From Palauibacter sp022826685 (GTDB lineage: Bacteria > Gemmatimonadota > Gemmatimonadetes > Palauibacterales > Palauibacteraceae), in assembly GCF_965221685.1 (NCBI RefSeq), contig NZ_OZ244907.1: a stretch of DNA of 64,000 bases; one strand, 5' to 3'. The position numbers were made by a program, and so were the translations under genes. Below the pieces are notes generated by a model, which searched no databases, was not told where the DNA came from, and saw nothing but the letters and a program-made list of their open reading frames with translations. Shown one piece after another: positions 33,834-42,164 of the stretch (position 1 is the first letter of the stretch; every line of letters starts with the position of its first letter).

Positions 33834-35606
33834 TCAGCAGGAGACGCAGCGGTGGTTGTTCTTCGCCCCCAGGCTCTCGAGGAGGGCGATCGTCTCCGGG
33901 AACGGCTGCACGCGCTGCACCGGCCCGTTGGCCAGATCGACGGTCGTCTGGCCGTTGCGGGCCACGAGCGTCACGTCGGCGCCCTGTTCGACGAGATAGA
34001 GGATCATCTCGTTGTCGCCGCGCGAGGCGGCGTGGTGGGCGGGCGTGTAGCCGTTGTGGTCGCGCGCGTTCACGTCGGCCCCGAGTTCCTCGACGAGGAA
34101 CTTCATCGCCGGAAGCCAGCCGTCCGGCACATGGCGGTGCGAGTTGCCGGCGAAGCCCTGCCCGTAGCCGACGCCGGCCGCCGCATGGATGGGGTGGACC
34201 GCCGGACCGCCCACCGGGATCGGGTCGAGACCGGAGTGATCGATGTTGTCTCCGCCACGGCCGTAACGCCGCGCCGGCACCTTCGCCGTCGGCGTCGCGG
34301 GATCGGCCCCGTACTCCAGGAGCATCTTCATGGCTTCGATGTCGAGCGCGTGCGCGGCCCTCCAGAAGGGCGTGGCGCCGGTGCGGTCGACGCCGAGAAG
34401 ATCCCGGTTGTACGTCGTGAACCAGAGCGACTTCTTCAGCCGCGGGTTCGGGTCGACGCCCGCGTCGAGCAGCGTGCGCATCACGTCGAGGTACGACCAC
34501 TCCTGCTGGTGCACGTCCGTGGGCTGCGGATGCCGGGCCTTCGGCGCCCAGTGCATGTTGAGCGCCGCGTAGAGCGGCGTGGCGCCGGCGTCGCTCGCCA
34601 GGTTGGGGTCGGCGCCGCGGGCGAAGAGTTCCATCGCGAGATCGAAGTGTCCGTTGATCATCGCGATAAGCAGCGGGGTCGTGTCGTCCGCGGCGCTCCG
34701 CTGGTCGATGTCCGCACCCTCGTCGAGCAGGGTCAGCGCCGCGTCGCGGTGGCCTTCGCGGGCCGCGAGCAGCAGGGCCGTCAGCCCGCCGTGCGTGCCG
34801 ACGAGGTCGGCGTAGTTGCCAAGGCAGCCGGAGCAGGTGGGCTCCTCGGGGTCCTCGAGCCGCACGGTCTGGAGGCCGGGGCCGGGCCCGGCGGTCGGCC
34901 GGGGGGCGGCTTCGCGCTGCGACGGGGCCGGCGGCGCGCGGCCGGCCCGGAGCGCGGCCACGCGGGCATTGCGTTCGCGGCGGTCGAGCTGGTCCCACGC
35001 GTCCCGGGCGACGATGTCGAGCACGTATGCCGTGAGCGAGGCGTCGGCCCCCGCGTCGATGAGGGCGCTCACCGAGCCGGCGCGGCCCGCCGCCGCGGCG
35101 AACATGAGCGGCGTCTGGCCCCACTCGGGCTCCCGGGCGTCCGCATCGGCGCCGTGGCGCAGCAGCGCCTCGACCGCCTCCGGCGACCCGGCCGAGGCCG
35201 CGAAGTGCAGCGCGGTCGCGCCGGTCGAGGTCGCCGCGTCCGCGTCCGCTCCCGCCTTCAGCAGCGCCTCTACAAGCAGACCGTGTGCCGCCCGGCTCGC
35301 TACGTGGAGCGGCGTGTGCCCGCCCAGCCGCGTGCCCGCCTCGAGGTCCGCGCCCGCGTCGATCAGCACCTCGGCCACGTCGAGCCGCCCCTTCATCGCG
35401 GCCCAGTGGAGTGCCGTCATGCCGTCGCCCAGGGCGCCGTTCACGTCCTCGCCCGCGGCGAGCAGCGACCGCACGGCGTCGAGGTCGCCGCGCATGGCCG
35501 CATCGGCCACCGGAGCATCCGGCCCGGTCGGCGACCCGGCCGGCGCCGCCGCGCCGAGCGCGAGCAGCGCCGCGGCGGCAAAGACGATCGATCGCACGCG
35601 CCGCAT
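33834..35606 (-). CDS. Exported ankyrin-repeat protein
   Basis: Exported protein of 590 residues: signal peptide to about LGAAAPAG, then roughly nine to ten ankyrin repeats in two blocks. The first block (about residues 60-190) has repeats such as DGMTALHWAAMKGRLDVAEVL; the second (about 280-580) ends with NGYTPAHHAASRGDNEMILYL. Between the blocks lies a Pro/Ala-rich linker and a Cys pair, EEPTCSGCLGNYADL; the protein ends HRCVSC. Ankyrin repeats bind proteins. The ATG at 35606 shares a base with the stop of the DUF1552 gene (TGATG), so it is translated together with that gene and the upstream DUF1592 cytochrome, suggesting a common extracytoplasmic complex. Confidence 0.9.
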   Translation of the reverse strand: MRRVRSIVFAAAALLALGAAAPAGSPTGPDAPVADAAMRGDLDAVRSLLAAGEDVNGALGDGMTALHWAAMKGRLDVAEVLIDAGADLEAGTRLGGHTPLHVASRAAHGLLVEALLKAGADADAATSTGATALHFAASAGSPEAVEALLRHGADADAREPEWGQTPLMFAAAAGRAGSVSALIDAGADASLTAYVLDIVARDAWDQLDRRERNARVAALRAGRAPPAPSQREAAPRPTAGPGPGLQTVRLEDPEEPTCSGCLGNYADLVGTHGGLTALLLAAREGHRDAALTLLDEGADIDQRSAADDTTPLLIAMINGHFDLAMELFARGADPNLASDAGATPLYAALNMHWAPKARHPQPTDVHQQEWSYLDVMRTLLDAGVDPNPRLKKSLWFTTYNRDLLGVDRTGATPFWRAAHALDIEAMKMLLEYGADPATPTAKVPARRYGRGGDNIDHSGLDPIPVGGPAVHPIHAAAGVGYGQGFAGNSHRHVPDGWLPAMKFLVEELGADVNARDHNGYTPAHHAASRGDNEMILYLVEQGADVTLVARNGQTTVDLANGPVQRVQPFPETIALLESLGAKNNHRCVSC

Positions 35607-36997
35607 CAGTCCGCCGTCCCCGCGAAGGAGAACGCCCCGGTGCTGTTTCCGAAGCTCGTCATGTCGTCCATCCCGAGCCGGTGCATGAGGCTCAGCATCA
35701 CGTTCGCCATCGGCGTCCCCGGCGCGGCCCGCAGGTGCAGGTTGCCCTCCATCCTCCCGTGCGCGCCGCCCACCACGAAGAGCGGACACCGCTTGTGGTT
35801 GTGCACGTTCGGATCCCCCATCGGCGACCCGTAGACGATCATCGTCTTGTCGAGCAGGTGCGTGTCCCCCTCCATCGACTCCTTCAGCCGGTCGAGGAAG
35901 TACGGGACGAGCCCGACGTGGTACCGGTTGATCTGCGCGAAGTCCGTGATGTTGTTCTCGTTGTCGCCGTGGTGCGACGCCGGGTGGAAGCCGTTGTCGA
36001 TCCCGCTCTCCGGATACACCCGCCCCGACGCGTCCCGCCCCATCTTGAACGAGAACACGCGCGTCATGTCCGCCTGGAAGGCGAGCGCCTGCAGGTCGAA
36101 CATCAGTTTCACGTGCTCATCGAACGAATCGGGCACGCCCGCCGGCGCCTCCGGAAGGTCCCGGTTCTCGCCGGATTCGTTGCGCGCCACGACCCGCTGG
36201 ATGCGGCGCTCGATCTCCCGCACGTTCTCCAGGTAGCGGTCCATGCGCTGCCGGTCGGACGGATCGAGCCGCCCCTTGAGGCTCGCGACCTCGCCGGTGA
36301 GAAAGTCGAGGATGCTAGCGCTCGAGCGCTGTCGCGCCGCGCGCGCCTCCGGCGTCCCGCCCGCCCCGAAGAGCTGATCGAAGGCGACCCGCGGATCCCG
36401 GATCATCGGAAGCGGCTGCGTCGGCGACGACCAGCTGATCGTGTCCGTGTAGACGCACGCGTACCCGTACGCGCAGCCCCCCGCCTGGTCGACGTTTTCA
36501 ATGCAGAGCTGCATCGACGGGATCGGCGTGTCCTGCCCGAACCGGTTTGCGTACAGCTGGTCCATCGAGGTTCCCACAAAGACGTCCGAACTCTCGGTCT
36601 GTTTCGGATGCGCCTGCGTGAGGAACGTCGCGCTCGACCGGAAGTGGTCGCCCCCGATTTCCTTCGGCTGTCTCGCTTCGGCCGGCTCGACGTCCGTATC
36701 GCTGATGATCGTGAGAAGATCCCGGTACGGCTCGAGCGAACTCAACGCGGTCGGCGACAGGTCGAAGCCGCGGCCCGTCGCCGCGGGAGACCAGTAGTTC
36801 TGCGCCGCCCCGAACCCGCTGCTCCCCGCCGAGCCGTGCACCATCTCGATGCAGACGAGCCGCGTCGGATCCGCGACCTCGCGCGCCCAGAGCCGGCCCG
36901 CCGGCACCATCGCGTCGAGCAGCGGCAGAGCGACGGTCGCCCCCGCGCCCCGAAGGAACGTGCGGCGAGAGAGGTGTTTCCCTGTGATGAACTCCAT
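35606..36997 (-). CDS. DUF1552 protein with Tat signal
   Basis: Exported protein of 463 residues in the DUF1552 family. The N-terminus KHLSRRTFLRGAGATVALPLLDAM is a clear twin-arginine signal, so it is exported folded. The body carries family landmarks: WSPAATGRGFDLSPT, SSATFLTQAHPKQTES, FAFQADMTRVFSFKMGRD-like wording, and ASHHGDNENNITDFAQINRYHVG and YGSPMGDPNVHNHKRCPLFVVGG near the end. DUF1552 proteins belong to the alkaline-phosphatase/sulfatase-like superfamily by general resemblance and are almost always paired with DUF1592/DUF1588 proteins; no activity is established. The start overlaps the stop of the DUF1592 gene by one base, and its own stop overlaps the ankyrin gene start. Confidence 0.92.
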   Translation of the reverse strand: MEFITGKHLSRRTFLRGAGATVALPLLDAMVPAGRLWAREVADPTRLVCIEMVHGSAGSSGFGAAQNYWSPAATGRGFDLSPTALSSLEPYRDLLTIISDTDVEPAEARQPKEIGGDHFRSSATFLTQAHPKQTESSDVFVGTSMDQLYANRFGQDTPIPSMQLCIENVDQAGGCAYGYACVYTDTISWSSPTQPLPMIRDPRVAFDQLFGAGGTPEARAARQRSSASILDFLTGEVASLKGRLDPSDRQRMDRYLENVREIERRIQRVVARNESGENRDLPEAPAGVPDSFDEHVKLMFDLQALAFQADMTRVFSFKMGRDASGRVYPESGIDNGFHPASHHGDNENNITDFAQINRYHVGLVPYFLDRLKESMEGDTHLLDKTMIVYGSPMGDPNVHNHKRCPLFVVGGAHGRMEGNLHLRAAPGTPMANVMLSLMHRLGMDDMTSFGNSTGAFSFAGTAD

Positions 36998-39501
36998 CAG
37001 TCCTCCTGGGATCCCGCTTGCATGTCGTCGACCACGGCCTCGGTCCCCTTCAACCGGAAGGCCGGGCTGTTGACCACGCCGAGGATGAACGCGGACATGC
37101 GGTGGTCCTGTTCGGCGGCCTGCCGCGCGATGGACCGCACGGTCGGCATGTCGTAGTACTCGACCCGCCGGCCCAGCGCGTAGGCGAGCAGGTTCTCCGT
37201 GAACGCGCGCACGAGCGGCACCGGCCGGGCGAGAAGCGCCGCGCGCAGATCCGCCGCGCTCGTCACCGGCGTGCCGTCGTAGAGTTCGCCCTGCGCCTCG
37301 ATCGGGCTCCCGCTGTCCTTGATGCGCCGTGCCCCAGTCCCGTCGAAGTACTCCAGCGCGAGACCGATCGGGTCGATCACGCGGTGGCACGAACGGCAGG
37401 CGGGGCTCGCGCGGTGCATCTCCAGCCTCTCCCGCACCGTGAGCAGGCGGCCCTCCTCGGCCTCCGGCGTCGCCTCCAGGTCGGAGACATCCGGCGGGGG
37501 CGGGGGCGGGGGCGTCCCCAGCAGCACCTCCATCACCCACTTCCCTCGCAGCACCGGAGACGTCCGGCTCGCATGCGAGGTGAGGGTGAGGACGCTGCCG
37601 TGCCCCAGCACGCCGCGGCGCTCCGGTTCAAGGATCTCGATCCTGCGGAAATCCGTTCCCGTCACTCCGGGAATCCCGTAGTGCCGCGCCAGGCGCTCGT
37701 TCACGAACGTGTAGTCGGCCGTCAGCAGTTCGAGGAGGCTCCGGTCTTCCTGCACCAGCGTGTGGAAGAGCAGTTCCGTCTCGCGGTGCATCGCCTCCTT
37801 GAGTTGCTGGTCGAAGTCCGGATAGAGGCGGACGTCGGGGTTCATGCCCTCGAGGTCCTGCAGCCGGAACCACTGTCCCGCGAAACGCGTGGCCAGCGCC
37901 TCGGCGCGCGGATCCGCCAGCATGCGGCGCACCTGCGCGTCGAGCACCGCCAGGTTCGAGAGCCGGCCCTCCGCGGCGACCTCCAGCAGTTCGTCGTCGG
38001 GGCCCGTGGCCCAGAGGAAGAAGGAGAGCCGCGACGCGAGATCGTAGTCGTCCAGCGCGTACACTCCGTCCGCTTCGCGCGCGGGACGTTCCTCGAACCG
38101 GAAGACGAAGTGCGGGCTCGCGAGAATCCCCTCCAGAGCGAGCCGGATCCCCTCCTCGAAACCGCCTGCTCCCGCCCCGGCGCGGTACAGGTTCATGAGC
38201 GTGGCGAGGTTGTCGTCCGTCAGCGGCCGGCGGTAGGCCCTCGTCCCCAGCCGCGAGAGGATCGCTTCCGCGCACCGGACCTCCTCCTCCGGCGTGGAGG
38301 GGCGGCACGAGAACACGCGCTCGCGGCTCGGCGTGGACGACACCCCCGCCGGAGCGAAGGGCCCCGTCACCGCGAGGTCACGCAGGTGCGGCAGTGTCGT
38401 GAACCCGTATGCGTCCGTGATGCTCGTGCTCGCGATCGACCAGTCGTGCGGTGACATCAGGTCCTGCGACGGCCCCTCGAAGGTGCGGATGAAGGCTGCC
38501 GCCACCCGGTGCGGCCCCGCCTCGATGAAGACGGGATCCGTCCGGAGGTTCACGCCATCGGGATCGGAGACGTGCATCCAGCGGTCGATGTCGAGGAGCG
38601 CGACCCGTTCACCGTCGATCGAGATCTCGATCCGTTCGGGCTCGTCGGTCGTGTGAAGGGCGCCCTTCCCGTTCCCGAACAGGGCGCCGGTCGTCTCGTG
38701 ATGGAAGGAGACGCGGAAGGCGTACTCCCCGTCGGCCGGGAAGTTGTGGTCCACCGCGACACCGCCCCGGCTCCCGTACGGCGTGCCCTCGACGTGCTCC
38801 GCCTGGGAGGTCCAGCGCGACACCCGGAACGTCGCCTCGCTCGGCGTGACCTCCGGGTCGCCCACAGCGAGCCGGCTGATCTCGCTCGCCGCGCGGAGAT
38901 ACCCGTCCATGAGCGTCGGGGAGAGCAACTGGACGTCGGCGATGTTGTCGAAGTTCGCGCTCTTCGTATCCAGCGGCAGGTAGTCGCCGGCATCGATGTC
39001 CAAGTCGAGGAGATCGTAGATGGAGCGCGAGTACTCGGCCCGGTTCAGGCGCTGGAAGGTCCGCCGTCCGGGGTTCGGGTTCGCCTCCCACGCCGCGTCG
39101 AGCCGGGACTCGAGGACGGCCGCGAGCGTCCGCAGGCTGTCAGGGGTCGGGCGGCGCACGCCGACGGGCGGCATCATCCCGGCCCGCAGTTTCCGCACCA
39201 TCCGCTCCGCGATCACCGCATTGTCGGAGGCCGAGGTCACTTCGAAGGTCTCGAGCGACATGCCCCCGCTGACCCGGCGCGGGTTGTGGCAGCGCATGCA
39301 TGTCCCGGCGACGACACTCTGCGCGACTTCGACGGAGAGCGTGTCGACGGCGGGGGGCGATGTCGGCGCCGTCAGCCGCGGGATCGGCTGGGGCCAACTG
39401 GCGGGGGGATGCGCGAGCCCCCGTACGCCGTCGGCCTCTTGACCGACGGCTGGACTCGGGAGAACACCCGCTGCGACCAGCAGCAGAAGCGATGTTCGCA
39501 T
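36997..39501 (-). CDS. DUF1592/DUF1588/DUF1585 c-type cytochrome protein
   Basis: Exported multidomain protein of 834 residues. Seen in order: signal peptide; a cytochrome-c-like heme motif CMRCH near residue 70; DUF1587 (FQRLNRAEYSRSIYDLLDLD); a carbohydrate-binding-like beta region; DUF1595 (ILSRLGTRAYRRPLTDDNL); DUF1592 (LASRLSFFLWATGPDDELL, FAGQWFRLQDLEGMNPD); DUF1588 (GHGSVLTLTSHASRTSPVLRGKWV), with a second CxxCH in ACRSCHRVIDPIGLALE; and DUF1585 at the end (FTENLLAYALGRRVEYYD). This layout is typical of planctomycete-type surface proteins proposed to join redox chemistry to polymer use. The ATG at 39501 opens the signal peptide. It is first of the three overlapping genes. Confidence 0.93.
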   Translation of the reverse strand: MRTSLLLLVAAGVLPSPAVGQEADGVRGLAHPPASWPQPIPRLTAPTSPPAVDTLSVEVAQSVVAGTCMRCHNPRRVSGGMSLETFEVTSASDNAVIAERMVRKLRAGMMPPVGVRRPTPDSLRTLAAVLESRLDAAWEANPNPGRRTFQRLNRAEYSRSIYDLLDLDIDAGDYLPLDTKSANFDNIADVQLLSPTLMDGYLRAASEISRLAVGDPEVTPSEATFRVSRWTSQAEHVEGTPYGSRGGVAVDHNFPADGEYAFRVSFHHETTGALFGNGKGALHTTDEPERIEISIDGERVALLDIDRWMHVSDPDGVNLRTDPVFIEAGPHRVAAAFIRTFEGPSQDLMSPHDWSIASTSITDAYGFTTLPHLRDLAVTGPFAPAGVSSTPSRERVFSCRPSTPEEEVRCAEAILSRLGTRAYRRPLTDDNLATLMNLYRAGAGAGGFEEGIRLALEGILASPHFVFRFEERPAREADGVYALDDYDLASRLSFFLWATGPDDELLEVAAEGRLSNLAVLDAQVRRMLADPRAEALATRFAGQWFRLQDLEGMNPDVRLYPDFDQQLKEAMHRETELLFHTLVQEDRSLLELLTADYTFVNERLARHYGIPGVTGTDFRRIEILEPERRGVLGHGSVLTLTSHASRTSPVLRGKWVMEVLLGTPPPPPPPDVSDLEATPEAEEGRLLTVRERLEMHRASPACRSCHRVIDPIGLALEYFDGTGARRIKDSGSPIEAQGELYDGTPVTSAADLRAALLARPVPLVRAFTENLLAYALGRRVEYYDMPTVRSIARQAAEQDHRMSAFILGVVNSPAFRLKGTEAVVDDMQAGSQED

Positions 39502-39616
39502 GGCCGAAGCCTTTCCGGGCAGCCGCGTCGCACCCCGCGGGGCGCAAGAATACATCAACTGGAAAATGTACCATCGACGCAGATCGCCCGGCCAGCCGGG
39601 GCCTGTCCTGCACTGC

Positions 39617-40360
39617 CTACATTGCCCGCTCCGCCACCGGATTCACCGGTCCTTCGGCGGCCCAACTCCGCCCGCGGAGCCAGAGGGCGGCGGCCGCGAA
39701 GGCGAACGACCCGGACCAGAGCCAGTAACCGGCGCCCGGGTATTGGAGCGCGACGGCAGCCTCCTCGTATGGGAAGGGCGCCGGGCTGAAGACACGAAGC
39801 ATCCCCAGCCCCGGCAGCACGACGCCCATGCCGCCGAGAACCCAACGGAGCCATCGCCAATCCGGTCGCCGGGAGCCCAGGAGCGTCGGGAGGGTCATGA
39901 GCAGCGGCAGGTTCGGGAGGACCACCGCCGCTCCGAGCCACACCGCCAGCACCGCGTCCGTCATCCCCACCGTGATCAGCACCCGGAGGAACTCGTATGG
40001 GGTTTGTGGTCCGGCGAGAGCCGCGAGGTCAGGGTGGAGCGACCCGGCTTCAACCCAGACCGTCCGAGACAGTGGGAGAAAGAACGAGGTCGCAAACATC
40101 GCCCACGCGCCCAGTAGGACCGGCCGCCACCTGCGCCGTCCGGCCTTCGCGAACTCCTTCGAGAGCGCGGTTGCTTCACCAAGTTCATCGCAGACGGTGT
40201 TGAAGACTCGGGCCGGCGACCGCTCGGGCGTCATCCCGAGTTCCAGGTCGAAGCGGGCGCGGAGATGGTCCTCCAACTCATCGACTTCGCGCGGCGAAAG
40301 CGAAGAACCGCGTTCCACCTTTCTGCGCCACCTTCCGACTTCGGTCTCGAATTCAAACAC
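39617..40360 (-). CDS. Permease-prefix-domain membrane protein, paralogue 3
   Basis: Membrane protein of 247 residues, last of three tandem paralogues after PadR. The N-terminal 80 residues (MFEFETEVGRWRRKVERGSSLSPREVDELEDHLRAR) match the permease prefix domain 1 found at the N-terminus of FtsX/MacB-like permeases in Acidobacteriota and Gemmatimonadota. After ATALSKEFAKAG come about four to five hydrophobic segments (LLGAWAMFATSFFLPL; TDAVLAVWLGAAVVLPNLPLLMTL; WVLGGMGVVLPGLGML; WLWSGSFAFAAAALWL). No permease domain follows. The start overlaps the stop of paralogue 2 by eight bases, indicating translational coupling. Function unknown. Confidence 0.8.
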   Translation of the reverse strand: MFEFETEVGRWRRKVERGSSLSPREVDELEDHLRARFDLELGMTPERSPARVFNTVCDELGEATALSKEFAKAGRRRWRPVLLGAWAMFATSFFLPLSRTVWVEAGSLHPDLAALAGPQTPYEFLRVLITVGMTDAVLAVWLGAAVVLPNLPLLMTLPTLLGSRRPDWRWLRWVLGGMGVVLPGLGMLRVFSPAPFPYEEAAVALQYPGAGYWLWSGSFAFAAAALWLRGRSWAAEGPVNPVAERAM

Positions 40361-41051
40361 GATGCGGTCCTGAAGATTCGCCCAGCGGACGCGCGGACAC
40401 GCAGTCCTTGTTCCTGAGCCAGAGGGCTACGGCAACGCACGCGAAAGAGGTGGAGAACGCCCAATACGCCGGGCCGAGGTGTACGGGTCCATAGTATGGG
40501 GACGACACCGGCACCACGACTTGGAGAATCCCCGTTCCGAGTGTGACCAATCCGATTCCCGCGTTGCCGATAGCCTGGAGGGATCGCAGAAACCGACGCG
40601 GCTTCGATGAGCGAGCGGTCCACAGGGCGGAGAGTGTGCCGATCATCGCCAGATTGGCCAGCGCAACAAAGAGATTGGGGAACGTCAAGCCCTCCCAGAA
40701 CACCTCGTACCCGTATTGGCCTTGTAGGCCCAGCACCTGGGCTTCAGCGGGCAGGATGACTGCGGGCAGGACGAACGACACCGCGTACAGCCCCCAGCCC
40801 GCCAGCAGGAACCGCCGCCAGCGGGGCCGTCCCGCCTTGGCGAACTCTCTCGAAATCGCCTTCGGTTGCCCCAATCCCTCCCGCGCGATAGCGAGCGCCT
40901 CGCCGACGGCCAGCGCAGGGTTTAACGCAAGCTCGAGATCGACGCGGGCGCGGAGGTGGTCCTCGAGTTCATCCAGTTCCCGTGCCGAGAGCGATGAGCT
41001 CCGTTCGACCCTCGTCCGCCAGTTTCGAACTTCGTCGTCGAGTTCAAACAC
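40353..41051 (-). CDS. Permease-prefix-domain membrane protein, paralogue 2
   Basis: Membrane protein of 232 residues, middle of the three paralogues. Residues 1-75 form the prefix domain (MFELDDEVRNWRTRVERSSSLSARELDELEDHLRARVDLEL), with a helix ending in AISREFAKAGRPRW. Four hydrophobic segments follow (FLLAGWGLYAVSFVLPAVI, FVALANLAMIGTLSALW, IGNAGIGLVTLGTGILQVVV, YWAFSTSFACVAVALWL). It lies 13 bases after paralogue 1 and overlaps paralogue 3. The sequence likeness to its neighbours points to local duplication. It may be a regulatory or scaffolding partner of permeases encoded elsewhere; that is a guess. Confidence 0.8.
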   Translation of the reverse strand: MFELDDEVRNWRTRVERSSSLSARELDELEDHLRARVDLELALNPALAVGEALAIAREGLGQPKAISREFAKAGRPRWRRFLLAGWGLYAVSFVLPAVILPAEAQVLGLQGQYGYEVFWEGLTFPNLFVALANLAMIGTLSALWTARSSKPRRFLRSLQAIGNAGIGLVTLGTGILQVVVPVSSPYYGPVHLGPAYWAFSTSFACVAVALWLRNKDCVSARPLGESSGPHRV

Positions 41052-41064
41052 GACGTGCGCCGGG

Positions 41065-41700
41065 CTACGCGAGGCTCTTCTTCGGGCGGGCGGATGCCCA
41101 GCCTCGTCGGCGGAGCCAAAGGGCGACGGAGGCGACCACGAACGAGGCGGACCACGCCCAAAAGCCGGGAAGCAACATGATGTCTCCCCCCTTCAACGCA
41201 TCGGCCACGCCGACTCCGAGGGTCGACGCGCCGATGACTCCGAGGATCCCCGCCAGCCACGTGCCCTTTAGTCGACGCTTGCGCCAAATGAGAGGAAGAA
41301 CCAGGAGCATCGGCAGATTGAAGGGCAGCAGTGCGCCGTCAGCGAGCAGTTCGTACCCGCGCGGCATCCAGGCGTCGAGGCCCCATGCCGGAAGCAGCTC
41401 CAGGCGAAACACCGGCAGCAGCAGTGATGCCGCGTACAGGGCCCAAGCACCGGCAAGCAGTAGCTTCCAACGGGGTCGGCCCGCCCGGGCGAACTCCCGG
41501 GAGAGGGCCTTCGGTTCACCGAGTGCGTGCCGTGCGATGGCGAACGCCCGTCGCGGCGCGAGTGAGGCGTCCAACTCGAGTTCCAGATCGACCAGGGCGC
41601 GCAGGTGGTCTTCGAGTTCATCCAGCTCGCGAGGCGAGAGCGACGACCCGCGTTCCACGCGCGTCCGCCAGTTTCGAACTTCGCTTTCCAGTTCAAACAT
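41065..41700 (-). CDS. Permease-prefix-domain membrane protein, paralogue 1
   Basis: Membrane protein of 211 residues, first of the three paralogues. It opens MFELESEVRNWRTRVERGSSLSPRELDELEDHLRALVDLELELD, then ALSREFARAGRPRWK, then about four hydrophobic segments (LLAGAWALYAASLLLPVF, LPFNLPMLLVLPLIW, WLAGILGVIGASTLGVGVADAL, FWAWSASFVVASVALWL). The ATG at 41700 overlaps the PadR gene stop by eight bases, so the membrane protein and regulator are made from one message. This is the usual pattern for PadR-controlled membrane genes, whose regulator often responds to a toxic compound. Confidence 0.8.
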   Translation of the reverse strand: MFELESEVRNWRTRVERGSSLSPRELDELEDHLRALVDLELELDASLAPRRAFAIARHALGEPKALSREFARAGRPRWKLLLAGAWALYAASLLLPVFRLELLPAWGLDAWMPRGYELLADGALLPFNLPMLLVLPLIWRKRRLKGTWLAGILGVIGASTLGVGVADALKGGDIMLLPGFWAWSASFVVASVALWLRRRGWASARPKKSLA

Positions 41701-42034
41701 GGCTGCCTCCCCATGACATCTGGAGGGCTCCGTACACGGCGCGCCAACTCTCGCGGTCGGTGGCCAACTGGCGCTTCCCGCGGGCCGTCAGCCGGTAGTA
41801 CTTGCGGCGGCGCCCTTCGTCGGTGAGTTGCCAGCGGCCCTTGATGAGGCCGTCACGCTCGAGCCGGTGGAGGACCGGGTAGAGCATCCCGTCGGACCAC
41901 TCGAGTTCGCCGCCGGAGAGCAACTGGACCTGTTTGAGGATCTCGTAGCCGTACGTCTCGCCGCCGGCCAGGATGGAGAGCACCATCGGGCGGGACGACG
42001 CGGCGACCAACTCCTTGTAGACCGGCTTCTTCAT
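41693..42034 (-). CDS. PadR family transcriptional regulator
   Basis: DNA-binding regulator of 113 residues, the length of the short PadR subgroup. The winged-helix landmarks are all present: VLSILAGGETYGYEILKQV, SDGMLYPVLHRLERDGLIKGRW, RRRKYYRLTARGKRQLA. PadR proteins are usually repressors that bind a palindrome at their own promoter and release it on binding a small aromatic or drug-like ligand. A strong palindrome at 42060-42099 lies just upstream, consistent with autoregulation. It heads a four-gene set with the three permease-prefix membrane proteins, with an eight-base overlap with the first. Confidence 0.94.
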   Translation of the reverse strand: MKKPVYKELVAASSRPMVLSILAGGETYGYEILKQVQLLSGGELEWSDGMLYPVLHRLERDGLIKGRWQLTDEGRRRKYYRLTARGKRQLATDRESWRAVYGALQMSWGGSHV

Positions 42035-42059
42035 CCGGAGACCCCTGTGCCGGAGATCT

Positions 42060-42099
42060 TATACCATGAGATGCAATGTACCTTGTACTACATGGTATA
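42060..42099 (-). promoter_or_regulatory. Candidate PadR operator/promoter
   Basis: TATACCATG at 42060-42068 and CATGGTATA at 42091-42099 form a perfect 9-base inverted repeat separated by 22 bases, in an AT-rich patch 26 bases upstream of the PadR ATG. The inner part carries further short symmetric pieces (GTAC at 42078 and 42085). Read on the minus strand the proximal arm gives GGTATAAG, a possible -10 element, so a bound regulator would cover the promoter. Confidence 0.55.
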
Positions 42100-42164
42100 G
42101 GGCCGAATGGTTCCATGCAAGCGCTCGGCCGCACCTTTTCGCGGGAGCCTTCCCGCGGGTTGCT

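Noticed and set aside
33852..35834. Plus-strand frame of about 660 codons opposite the ankyrin gene
   Set aside because: Shadow of the ankyrin repeats; only the minus strand shows repeat consensus and a signal peptide.
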